A stretch of 64,000 nt of DNA from Martinezella lusitana. GTDB taxonomy: Bacteria > Pseudomonadota > Alphaproteobacteria > Rhizobiales > Rhizobiaceae. Below, in pieces: positions 28,837 to 37,326 of the stretch (its first letter is position 1; each line of letters begins with the position of its first letter). The stretch is taken from positions 124,001 through 188,000 of the forward strand of contig NZ_JAFEVL010000066.1 in the NCBI RefSeq assembly GCF_016901135.1, read 5' to 3'. A program made the translations under genes and the position numbers. Below the pieces are notes generated by a model. That model searched no databases. It was not told the origin of the DNA and saw nothing but the letters and a program-made list of their open reading frames with translations.

Positions 28837-30047
28837 ACCAGACGCCAAAACCGAATTCCTTCCGCTCCGGCCCCGATGAGGACGGCCGTTTCGGCATTTA
28901 CGGCGGCCGTTTCGTTGCCGAAACGTTGATGCCGCTGATCCTGGATCTGCAGGAGGAATGGAACAAGGCGAAGGACGATCCGGCCTTCCAGGCGGAATTG
29001 AAATCTCTCGGCAAGCATTATATCGGCCGCCCGAGCCCGCTTTACTTTGCGGAGCGCCTGACGGCTGAACTCGGCGGCGCGAAGATCTATTTCAAGCGCG
29101 AAGAGCTGAATCATACGGGTTCGCACAAGATCAACAATTGCATCGGCCAGATCCTTCTGGCCAAGCGCATGGGCAAGACCCGCATCATCGCCGAAACCGG
29201 CGCCGGCCAGCATGGCGTGGCGTCGGCGACGGTTGCCGCCCGCTTCGGCCTGCCTTGCGTCGTCTACATGGGCGCGACCGATGTCGAGCGCCAGGCGCCG
29301 AACGTCTTCCGCATGAAGCTCCTCGGCGCCGAGGTCATCCCGGTGACGGCCGGCAGCGGCACGCTGAAGGACGCCATGAACGAGGCTCTTCGCGATTGGG
29401 TCACCAATGTCGACGACACCTATTACCTGATCGGCACGGCCGCCGGCCCGCATCCCTATCCGGAAATGGTCCGCGATTTCCAGGCTGTTATCGGCACGGA
29501 AGCCAAGCAGCAGATGCTGGAAGCCGAGGGTCGCTTGCCGGATCTCGTCATCGCGGCCGTCGGCGGCGGTTCGAATGCGATCGGCATCTTCCATCCCTTC
29601 CTTGATGACGAGAGCGTCAAGATCGTCGGCGTCGAAGCCGGCGGCAAGGGCTTGCAGGGCGACGAGCATTGCGCCTCGATAACAGCCGGTTCGCCCGGCG
29701 TGCTACACGGCAACCGCACCTACCTGCTGCAGGATGGCGACGGCCAGATCAAAGAGGGCCATTCGATCTCAGCCGGCCTCGATTATCCCGGCATCGGCCC
29801 GGAACATTCCTGGCTGAACGACATCGGCCGCGCCGAATATGTACCGATCATGGACCATGAGGCGCTGGAAGCCTTCCAGACGCTGACGCGCCTCGAGGGT
29901 ATCATTCCGGCGCTCGAGCCGAGCCATGCACTCGCCGAAGTCATCAAGCGCGCCCCGAAGATGGGCAAGGACGAGATCATCCTGATGAACCTCTCCGGCC
30001 GCGGCGACAAGGACATCTTCACCGTCGCCAAGATTCTGGGAATGTGA
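28833..30047 (+). CDS. trpB: Tryptophan synthase beta chain
   Basis: 404 residues. The PLP lysine is in ELNHTGSHKINNCIGQ. Other TrpB motifs are the FGIYGGRFVAETLMPLI start, ETGAGQHGVASATVAA, the GGGSNAIGIF phosphate-binding loop and the NLSGRGDKD C-terminus. It condenses indole with serine. The GTG start overlaps the trpF stop (GTGA), which supports translational coupling. trpA follows after 10 bp. Confidence 0.97.
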   Translation: MNQTPKPNSFRSGPDEDGRFGIYGGRFVAETLMPLILDLQEEWNKAKDDPAFQAELKSLGKHYIGRPSPLYFAERLTAELGGAKIYFKREELNHTGSHKINNCIGQILLAKRMGKTRIIAETGAGQHGVASATVAARFGLPCVVYMGATDVERQAPNVFRMKLLGAEVIPVTAGSGTLKDAMNEALRDWVTNVDDTYYLIGTAAGPHPYPEMVRDFQAVIGTEAKQQMLEAEGRLPDLVIAAVGGGSNAIGIFHPFLDDESVKIVGVEAGGKGLQGDEHCASITAGSPGVLHGNRTYLLQDGDGQIKEGHSISAGLDYPGIGPEHSWLNDIGRAEYVPIMDHEALEAFQTLTRLEGIIPALEPSHALAEVIKRAPKMGKDEIILMNLSGRGDKDIFTVAKILGM

Positions 30048-30057
30048 GTTAGACGCA

Positions 30058-30897
30058 ATGACCGCACGCATGGACAAACGCTTCGCCGCTCTGAAGGCTG
30101 AAGGCCGCCCGGCACTCGTCACCTATTTCATGGGCGGCGATCCCGATTACGAGACCTCGCTCGGCATCATGAAGGCGCTGCCGGAAGCCGGTGCCGACGT
30201 CATCGAACTCGGCATGCCCTTTTCCGATCCCATGGCCGACGGCCCGGCGATTCAGCTTGCCGGCCAGCGCGCCCTGAAGGCCGGCCAGACACTGAAGAAG
30301 ACGCTGCAGCTCGCCGCCGATTTCCGTAAGGTGGATGCCGATACGCCGATCGTGATGATGGGCTACTACAATCCGATCTACATCTACGGCGTCGAAAAGT
30401 TCCTCGACGATGCGCTGGCTGCCGGCGTCGATGGCCTGATCGTCGTCGACCTGCCGCCGGAAATGGACGACGAACTCTGCATTCCCGCCATCAGGAAGGG
30501 CATCAACTTCATCCGCCTGGCGACGCCGACCACCGACGACAAGCGCCTGCCGACGGTTCTGAAGAACACGTCCGGGTTCGTCTATTATGTCTCGATGAAC
30601 GGCATCACCGGTTCGGCTCTGCCCGATCCGTCGCTGGTGTCGGGCGCCGTCAAGCGTATCAAGCAGCACACCGATCTGCCGATCTGCGTTGGCTTCGGCG
30701 TCAAGACGGCAGAGCATGCAAAGGTGATCGGCGGCTCCGCAGACGGCGTGGTCGTCGGCACCGCCATCGTCAACCAGATAGCCACCAGCCTCACCAAGGA
30801 CGGCAAGGCGAGCGCCGACACCATCCAGGCAGTCGCGACGCTTGTCCGCGGCCTGTCGACGGGAACGCGCTCGGCGCGCCTTGTTGCCGCCGAATAA
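30058..30897 (+). CDS. trpA: Tryptophan synthase alpha chain
   Basis: 279 residues. The catalytic glutamate and aspartate appear in VIELGMPFSDPMADGPAIQ and LIVVDLPPEM. YYVSMNGITGS and CVGFGVKTAEHA are the later loops of the TIM barrel. It cleaves indole-3-glycerol phosphate and channels indole to TrpB. The start MTARMDKRFAALKAEGRPAL is typical. Confidence 0.96.
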   Translation: MTARMDKRFAALKAEGRPALVTYFMGGDPDYETSLGIMKALPEAGADVIELGMPFSDPMADGPAIQLAGQRALKAGQTLKKTLQLAADFRKVDADTPIVMMGYYNPIYIYGVEKFLDDALAAGVDGLIVVDLPPEMDDELCIPAIRKGINFIRLATPTTDDKRLPTVLKNTSGFVYYVSMNGITGSALPDPSLVSGAVKRIKQHTDLPICVGFGVKTAEHAKVIGGSADGVVVGTAIVNQIATSLTKDGKASADTIQAVATLVRGLSTGTRSARLVAAE

Positions 30898-30902
30898 TTT
30901 CC

Positions 30903-30957
30903 CCATATAGGCCTGTCTTCAAATCGCTGCGAATTGAAGAAATGGCCTATGGGCATT
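30903..30957 (+). repeat. Imperfect inverted repeat between trpA and accD
   Basis: CCATATAGGCC-TG-TCTTCAA faces ATTGAAGA-AA-TGGCCTATGG across a short loop, giving a long imperfect hairpin. There is no T-run after it. It could be a transcript-stabilising structure, a Rho-dependent end or a partial block between trp and accD-folC. Confidence 0.5.
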
Positions 30958-31005
30958 AGGTGACGACTACGATATCGATTGATATAGTCGATTAGGAGTT
31001 TCGAA

Positions 31006-31917
31006 TTGAACTGGATCACGAATTACGTTCGCCCGCGGATCAACTCCATGCTGGGCCGTCGCGAGATTTCGGAGAATCTCTGGATCAAATGCCCGGAGAC
31101 CGGCGAAATGGTCTTCCACAAGGATCTGGAGGACAACAAGTGGGTCATCCCCGCTTCCGGCTTCCATATGAAGATGCCGGCCAAGGCGCGCCTTGCCGAT
31201 CTCTTCGATAATGGCGAGTATGAAGCCCTGCCGCAGCCGAAGGTGGCGCAGGACCCGCTGAAGTTCCGCGATTCGAAGAAATACACCGATCGCCTGAAGG
31301 ACAGCCGCATCAAGACCGAGCAGGAAGACACGATCCTTGCCGGTGTCGGCAGGGTTCGCGGCGTGAAGCTCGTTGCCGTGGTGCATGAGTTCAATTTCAT
31401 GGGCGGTTCGCTCGGCATTGCGGCCGGCGAGGCCATCGTCAAGGCATTCGAGCGGGCGATTTCCGAGAAATGCCCGCTTGTCATGTTCCCGGCCTCGGGC
31501 GGCGCGCGCATGCAGGAAGGCATTCTGTCGCTGATGCAGCTGCCGCGCACGACGGTTGCCGTCGACATGCTGAAGGAAGCCGGCCAGCCCTATATCGTCG
31601 TTCTGACCAATCCGACGACCGGCGGCGTCACCGCCTCCTACGCCATGCTCGGCGACATCCATCTGGCCGAGCCAGGGGCGGAAATCTGCTTTGCCGGCAA
31701 GCGCGTCATCGAGCAGACGATCCGCGAAAAGCTGCCGGAAGGCTTCCAGACCTCGGAATACCTGCTGGAACACGGCATGGTGGACATGGTGATCAAGCGT
31801 CACGATATTCCGGATACCCTGGCCACGCTCCTGAAGATCCTGACCAAGGTGCCGGCAAACGACGTGTCCGCCAAGAGCAAGAATGGTGCTGCGCTGGCGA
31901 TAGCGGCGAGCGCCTGA
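31006..31917 (+). CDS. accD: Acetyl-CoA carboxylase carboxyltransferase beta subunit
   Basis: 303 residues from a TTG start (LNWITNYVRPRINSMLGRRE), with AGGAG about 8 nt upstream. The carboxyltransferase core is clear: FMGGSLGIAAGEAIVKAFE, PASGGARMQEGILSLMQ and TNPTTGGVTASYAMLGD. The N-terminal four-cysteine zinc ribbon of E. coli AccD is not conserved. The region reads LWIKCPETGEMVFHKDL and WVIPASGFHMKM, so only one cysteine remains (near residue 29). It makes malonyl-CoA with AccA/B/C. folC follows after 24 bp. Confidence 0.95.
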   Translation: MNWITNYVRPRINSMLGRREISENLWIKCPETGEMVFHKDLEDNKWVIPASGFHMKMPAKARLADLFDNGEYEALPQPKVAQDPLKFRDSKKYTDRLKDSRIKTEQEDTILAGVGRVRGVKLVAVVHEFNFMGGSLGIAAGEAIVKAFERAISEKCPLVMFPASGGARMQEGILSLMQLPRTTVAVDMLKEAGQPYIVVLTNPTTGGVTASYAMLGDIHLAEPGAEICFAGKRVIEQTIREKLPEGFQTSEYLLEHGMVDMVIKRHDIPDTLATLLKILTKVPANDVSAKSKNGAALAIAASA

Positions 31918-31941
31918 TATCATCGATGGCGGAGGTGCGGG

Positions 31942-33294
31942 ATGACGGCTATGGATCAATCCGCAATGAGCGAGGCAGCACGGGAGATTGACAAGCTGAT
32001 GGGGCTGCACCCCAAGGGCTTCGATCTCTCTCTGGAGAGAATAACCCGCCTGGTCGACATCCTCGGCAATCCTCATAAGAAATTGCCGCCGGTGATCCAT
32101 GTCGCCGGCACCAACGGCAAGGGATCGGTGACGGCCTTCTGCCGCGCGCTGCTCGAAGCCGGCGGCTATGGCGTACATGTTCACACCTCGCCGCATCTCG
32201 TCAATTGGCACGAGCGCTACCGCATGGGCGTAAAGGGCGGCCGCGGCAAGCTGGTCGACGACGCCGTGTTCGCGGATGTGCTGCGGCGTGTCGCTGAAAC
32301 CAATGACGGCCAGAAGATCACGGTCTTCGAGATCCTGACGGCCGCGACCTTCATCCTCTTTGCCGAGCATCCGGCAGATGCCGCCGTCATCGAAGTCGGC
32401 CTCGGCGGCCGCTTCGATGCCACAAACGTCATTTCCGATCCGGCCGTCTCGGTCATCATGCCGATTTCGCTCGATCATCAGCCCTATCTCGGCGATCGCG
32501 TCGAGCTGATCGCCGCCGAGAAGGCTGGCGTCATGAAATCAGGCCATCCGGTCGTCATCGGCCACCAGGAATATGATGCGGCGCTCGACGTGCTGATATC
32601 GACGGCCGAGCGGCTTCGTTGCCCGACGGCTGTTTTCGGCCAGGATTTTTCCGCCCACGAGGAATATGGCAAGCTGGTCTATCAGGATGAGTTCGGCCTC
32701 GCCGACCTGCCATTGCCGCGCCTGCCGGGCCGCCATCAATATGCCAATGCCGCCGCTGCCATCCGGGCCGTCAAGGCCGCCGGTTTCGTCGTCACTGAAG
32801 CGATGATGGAAAAGGCGATGACCTCGGTCGAATGGCCGGGCCGCCTGCAGCGGCTGACGGAAGGCGATCTGATGTCGCATGCGCCCGAAGGTGCGGAGAT
32901 CTGGGTCGATGGTGGACACAATCCCGGCGCCGGCGAAGTCATCGCCGAAGCCATGGCCAATTTCGAGGAGCGCCAGCCGCGGCCTCTGTTCCTGATCATC
33001 GGCATGATCAACACCAAGGATCCGGTCGGTTATTTCAAGGCCTTCGCCGGTCTTGCGGAGAAGGTCTATTGCGTGCCGATCCGCGCCAGCGACGCGATGA
33101 TCGATCCAGTCATTCTGGCGAACGCTGCCTATGATGCCGGCCTGGTGGCGGAACCGATGTCTGATGTCGGCGAGGCGCTGGATGCGATCAAGGCCTTCGC
33201 AGTGCCGAATTCGCACGCTCCGCGTATTCTGATCGGCGGATCCCTCTATCTGGTCGGCGATGTCCTTGCCGATAACGGCACGCCGCCGCGATAA
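31942..33294 (+). CDS. folC: Bifunctional folylpolyglutamate synthase / dihydrofolate synthase
   Basis: 450 residues. Mur-ligase-type P-loop VAGTNGKGSVTAF is followed by HTSPHLVNWHERYR. EVGLGGRFDATNVI and ISLDHQPYLGDRVELIAAEKAG are FolC signatures, and VDGGHNPGAG is the C-domain motif. It adds glutamate to dihydropteroate and extends folate tails. accD-folC adjacency is common in proteobacteria. The gene ends at a strong terminator. Confidence 0.95.
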   Translation: MTAMDQSAMSEAAREIDKLMGLHPKGFDLSLERITRLVDILGNPHKKLPPVIHVAGTNGKGSVTAFCRALLEAGGYGVHVHTSPHLVNWHERYRMGVKGGRGKLVDDAVFADVLRRVAETNDGQKITVFEILTAATFILFAEHPADAAVIEVGLGGRFDATNVISDPAVSVIMPISLDHQPYLGDRVELIAAEKAGVMKSGHPVVIGHQEYDAALDVLISTAERLRCPTAVFGQDFSAHEEYGKLVYQDEFGLADLPLPRLPGRHQYANAAAAIRAVKAAGFVVTEAMMEKAMTSVEWPGRLQRLTEGDLMSHAPEGAEIWVDGGHNPGAGEVIAEAMANFEERQPRPLFLIIGMINTKDPVGYFKAFAGLAEKVYCVPIRASDAMIDPVILANAAYDAGLVAEPMSDVGEALDAIKAFAVPNSHAPRILIGGSLYLVGDVLADNGTPPR

Positions 33295-33310
33295 ATCGGA
33301 TCACGATCAA

Positions 33311-33341
33311 TAAAAAAGCCCGGTCGAACCGGGCTTTTTTA
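33311..33341. terminator. Bidirectional terminator folC / trxA
   Basis: AAAAAAGCCCGGT-CGA-ACCGGGCTTTTTT is a symmetric stem with A and T runs, suiting both folC and the converging trxA. Confidence 0.93.
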
Positions 33342-33363
33342 ATTCATTCGATCGATACCGAGA

Positions 33364-33684
33364 TCAGGATGCGCTGGAAATCCAGCTCTGCAGGGCCGAC
33401 TTGGGAGCGGCGCCGACCTTGATGTCAGCGACTTCGCCGGCCTTGAACATGGCAAGCGTCGGGATCGAGCGAACGCCGAACTGGGCGGCCAGTTCCGGAT
33501 TTTCGTCGATGTTGAGCTTGGCGACCTTGACCTTGCCTTCGAACTGCACGGCGAGTTCTTCGAGAGCCGGAGCGATCATCTTGCACGGACCGCACCATTC
33601 GGCCCAGAAATCAACGACGACGGGCTCTGCGGACTGGAGGACTTCAGCAGTGAAGTTGGAAGTATCGACTTTAACGGTAGCCAT
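33364..33684 (-). CDS. trxA: Thioredoxin
   Basis: 106 residues with the active site WAEWCGPCKMIAP and the usual FGVRSIPTLAMFKAGE. It reduces disulfides in the cytoplasm. It is the last gene of a leftward block and lies 75 bp after addA, an order common in Rhizobiaceae. It ends in ISSAS and converges on folC. Confidence 0.97.
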   Translation of the reverse strand: MATVKVDTSNFTAEVLQSAEPVVVDFWAEWCGPCKMIAPALEELAVQFEGKVKVAKLNIDENPELAAQFGVRSIPTLAMFKAGEVADIKVGAAPKSALQSWISSAS

Positions 33685-33759
33685 AGGCTGCTCCTTTACC
33701 AGGATTTGCGGTTGCTATGTATGTGAGGCGTCGGCGCCTGAATTTCAATGTCCGATATT

Positions 33760-36700
33760 TCACTTTGTCTGGAGCTCTGCAAGCGCCGATGCAAGCGCGT
33801 CGTCCGACAGCGTATAGATCGAGGCGCCTTCGGTATAGACCAGCAGGCAATCGATGCGCTTTCCCGGATAGAGCGGCGAAAGGATGGAGCGATAGATGGC
33901 AAGCTGCGCTCTGTGCGCGAAAGGAATGTCGCTTTCGCTGCCGGGCGGCACGCGATTGGTCTTGTAGTCCAGGATGACGACGCGGTCGTCGAGCACGGCC
34001 AGACGGTCGATGCGGCCCGAGACGGCGTAGGACTGGCTGCCGAGCGTCAGCGTGCCCATGATCGAGACTTCGGCTTGCGCATGCGTGCTGAAGGTGCCTT
34101 GCAGGTCCGGGTGCGACAGCAGCGCCATGACGGAGCCGATCAATGCTTCCCGCTCGGCCTGAGGCCAGAAGCGCGCGGCGCGCTCAGCGTAGCGCCGCGC
34201 CGCATCGGCCCGATCCTCCGGCGCAATCTCAGGCAATGTCTGCAGCATGCGGTGGATGAAGCGGCCCTTCTGCAGGGCCCGGTCCGATTTGGCCCTTTCG
34301 CCGAAAAGTGGCGAGGTGACGAGCAGATTGTCGGCTTCATCGTCGATGACGGTGCCGACTCCGGAAGGGCTGAGCGGCCGAGGAAGGTTTCTCTGCGGCG
34401 GCAGCGGTCGGCTCAGTCCCGCCGGCAGGCCCGCGCGCTCCGTCAGTTTTTCCGGCTCCCGCATGGCTTCGAAATCGAGCTTCACCTGCGCGACACGCCA
34501 GCTCAAGCCCTGCCAGTCGCCGTCTGGGCCGGAGAATGTCTTCTGTGTGCAATGCTGCTCATCCCCGCGCAGCGCCGCCGAAATCATCGCATGCCATGTA
34601 TCGCCATTTTCGCGAATGCCGCGGTAGCCGCATATGATCAGCCGGTCGGCGGCGCGTGTCATGCCGACATAGAGCAGACGGCGATATTCCTCCTCCGTCA
34701 GCGACTGCAGCCGTGCCGTATCGGCCTGTGTCAGCGAATTGGCGAGCGCCGAGACGGGCACCCAGACCGGCAGCGGGATCTGGTCCCTGCCGGTTTCGAT
34801 CAGCCGCATCTTCGGGAGATGCGTATGGGTGAAGGCCTTGCCGCCGCCATCAACGAGGAAGACGATCGGCGCCTCCAGCCCTTTCGAGGCATGCACCGTC
34901 ATGATCCGCACTTCGTTGCGGCCCTTGTCCTGCTCGCGCTTGACGGTCGGCGCCTCCAGTTCCAGCGTCGAAACGAAGGATTGCAGGCCGGGCAGGCCGC
35001 CTGTCTCGTGATCCAGCGCGAAAGTCAGGAATTCGTCGAGGATATCGCTGACCTCGGTGCCAAGCCGCGCCAGAAACTGCCGCCGGCCGCCGAAGCTGCC
35101 AAGCACGCGTGCGTAGAAGTCATGCACCGCCAGGCTTTTCGACAAAGCAAGGAAGGTCTTCAGCTGTTCGACGGCCCGGCTAAAGCGATCATGACCGTCT
35201 TCGGCGAATCGTTGCAGATGGCTCCAGACGCTCTCGTTGTCATCACGATAGGCCGCAACGGCGAAGACGTCTTCTTCGTTGAGGTCGAACAGCGGGCTTT
35301 TCAGCAGAGCGCAAAGCGAAAGATCGTCTTCCGGCAATAGCAGGAAGCGGCCGAGGGCGAGAAGATCCTGGATGGCGATATGGCTGGTCAGAACCAGCCG
35401 GTCGGCTCCGGCGACGGGAATGTTGCCGCGCCGTTTCAGGGCGCGGGTCAGCGCGTTGACAAAACTGTCGCGCTTGCGCACCAGCACCAGAATGTCGCCG
35501 GCCTCGATGAAGCGGGCCTTGCCCTTCTCGATGATCGTCTCCCGCCCGATCAGGTTGCCGATCGTCTGCGCCATCCGCCGCGCCAGAATGGCGGGAGGTG
35601 CGCTTTCCGGGGTCGAATCGAAGGGCGCCGTCCAATCTTCCTCCTTGGCGGCCGGCTCCGGCGCGATCATCTCCCAGAGATCGACGGCGCCGGGATGGCC
35701 GATACGGCTGGAGCGGTGCACCACCGGCTCGTTGACGGCGCTGAGCCCCCTAGCGTTCTCCGGGCTAGTAAAGATATGGTCGACGGCGCCGAGCACATCG
35801 GCGGTCGAGCGGAAGGAGAGGGGCAGCCGAATCGACGAGAATTTCAGGCGGCTGGCATCGACCCTTCGGCGGGTCCGGTCGCTTTCCTCGGAAAAACGCT
35901 CCGGCCGCGCACCCTGGAACGAATAGATCGATTGCTTCTCGTCGCCGACGGCAAAGATCGTCCGCAGCGTTGGACGCGCGCTTTCGCCGGAGAAGAAATC
36001 CTCCGCCAGCGACTGGATGACGCTCCATTGGATCGGGCTGGTATCCTGCGCCTCGTCGACCAGGATGTGATCGATACCCTTATCCAGCTTATAGTGAATC
36101 CAGGGGCCGACGCCCTTCTTGGTGAGAAGGTCGGCGGTGCGGGTGATGAGATCCTCGAAATCGAGCTGGCTGCGTCGTTTTTTCAGCTCCTCATAGTCGC
36201 GGTTCAGCCGGTCGGCGAGGATAAGGGCTGCGCGGGTCGCCCGATACATCCGCATCAGCTTCAGCCGGTCGCGGCAGGCAACGACGTGAGCGCGCGTTGC
36301 CGCCACCGCATCGGCAAGTGCGGGAGCATCCGCCAGCATCGCCTTCACAAAAAACTGGCTGTCCGATTTCGGTTCGCCCTTGGCGGTCAGGACAGCCTTT
36401 TCGAGCATATCGGCACGAGTGAGCGGATCCGTTTCGCGCTTGGCGAGGCGCAATGCATAGGCGATATCCTGTGCCTTGGCCCCGCCCTTCTCGTCGGCGA
36501 GCCTGAGATAAAGCTCCAGCGTCGCGCCGGACAGGCCGGGAAGCGGCCAATATTGGCCTGCGATGCCGGCTTCCGTGTCGTCGGCGGAAAGCCCGAGCCG
36601 CGCCAGCAGGGCCGCTTCAAGGCCGCCCTGCCGCTCCGCCGCCTCGGTAAAGCGGCGGATGGCGTTGCGTTTGGCGACGATATCGCCGAGCAGCGTTTCC

Positions 36701-37326
36701 AGGCCCGATTCATCGCCGAGATCGAGCACATAGGCAAAGGCTTGTGCCAGCTCGGCATCGCCGTGCGGCGTCGCGGAGGCCAGCAGCGCGCGGCGCGCAT
36801 CCTCGAGCAGGGTCGCCGCCGCCCGGTCGTCGAGAACGGAGAAATGCCCGGCGACATTCGCCTCCAGCGGAAATTGATGCAGCAGCGCCTCGCAAAAGGC
36901 ATGGATCGTCTGGATCTTCAGGCCGCCTGGCGTCTCCAGCGCCTTGGCGAACAGCCGGCGCGCCTCGGCCAGCTTGAAAAGATCGGGTTCCGCGCCCTCG
37001 ATATCGGCGATGCGCGTTTTCAGCTCCTCGTCCGGCATCGTCGCCCAGGCCGCCAGCCGGTCGAAGACACGGTTCGACATTTCGGAAGCCGCGGCCTTGG
37101 TATAGGTGAGGCAGAGGATGGCCGAGGGCCGTGCACCTGATAGCAGCAGGCGGATGACACGCTGCGTCAGCACATGCGTCTTGCCGGAGCCGGCATTGGC
37201 CGAAACCCAGGCCGAGCGTTCGGGGTCCGAGGCGATGGATTGCTGGATGGTCGTCCAGCTGATCCAGACGCCGGGATCGTCGCTGTCGGGCAGGCCTGCC
37301 GGTTCGCTGGCGGAAAGCTCACTCAT
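33760..37326 (-). CDS. addA: Double-strand break repair helicase-nuclease AddA
   Basis: 1188 residues from MSELSASEPAGLPDSDDPG. UvrD-type motif I is SANAGSGKTHVLTQRVIRLL and motif II is HILVDEAQDTSPIQW. LSFRST and the GLEAPIVFLVDGGG region are later helicase motifs. The C-terminal RecB-like nuclease has the ILDYKTNR motif. AddA works with AddB in place of RecBCD to resect breaks. An upstream open frame to 37401 lies inside addB, so the ATG at 37326 is used. It overlaps the addB stop by 8 bp. Confidence 0.95.
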   Translation of the reverse strand: MSELSASEPAGLPDSDDPGVWISWTTIQQSIASDPERSAWVSANAGSGKTHVLTQRVIRLLLSGARPSAILCLTYTKAAASEMSNRVFDRLAAWATMPDEELKTRIADIEGAEPDLFKLAEARRLFAKALETPGGLKIQTIHAFCEALLHQFPLEANVAGHFSVLDDRAAATLLEDARRALLASATPHGDAELAQAFAYVLDLGDESGLETLLGDIVAKRNAIRRFTEAAERQGGLEAALLARLGLSADDTEAGIAGQYWPLPGLSGATLELYLRLADEKGGAKAQDIAYALRLAKRETDPLTRADMLEKAVLTAKGEPKSDSQFFVKAMLADAPALADAVAATRAHVVACRDRLKLMRMYRATRAALILADRLNRDYEELKKRRSQLDFEDLITRTADLLTKKGVGPWIHYKLDKGIDHILVDEAQDTSPIQWSVIQSLAEDFFSGESARPTLRTIFAVGDEKQSIYSFQGARPERFSEESDRTRRRVDASRLKFSSIRLPLSFRSTADVLGAVDHIFTSPENARGLSAVNEPVVHRSSRIGHPGAVDLWEMIAPEPAAKEEDWTAPFDSTPESAPPAILARRMAQTIGNLIGRETIIEKGKARFIEAGDILVLVRKRDSFVNALTRALKRRGNIPVAGADRLVLTSHIAIQDLLALGRFLLLPEDDLSLCALLKSPLFDLNEEDVFAVAAYRDDNESVWSHLQRFAEDGHDRFSRAVEQLKTFLALSKSLAVHDFYARVLGSFGGRRQFLARLGTEVSDILDEFLTFALDHETGGLPGLQSFVSTLELEAPTVKREQDKGRNEVRIMTVHASKGLEAPIVFLVDGGGKAFTHTHLPKMRLIETGRDQIPLPVWVPVSALANSLTQADTARLQSLTEEEYRRLLYVGMTRAADRLIICGYRGIRENGDTWHAMISAALRGDEQHCTQKTFSGPDGDWQGLSWRVAQVKLDFEAMREPEKLTERAGLPAGLSRPLPPQRNLPRPLSPSGVGTVIDDEADNLLVTSPLFGERAKSDRALQKGRFIHRMLQTLPEIAPEDRADAARRYAERAARFWPQAEREALIGSVMALLSHPDLQGTFSTHAQAEVSIMGTLTLGSQSYAVSGRIDRLAVLDDRVVILDYKTNRVPPGSESDIPFAHRAQLAIYRSILSPLYPGKRIDCLLVYTEGASIYTLSDDALASALAELQTK

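Noticed and set aside
30967..32478. 503-codon minus-strand frame over accD/folC
   Set aside because: Antisense of two well-supported genes; no motif.
33748..35340. 530-codon open frame opposite the end of addA
   Set aside because: Same reasoning; no start signal and no protein motif.
35380..37140. 586-codon open frame on the plus strand opposite addA
   Set aside because: It mirrors addA codon structure in high-GC DNA and has no recognised motif; addA has full helicase and nuclease motifs.
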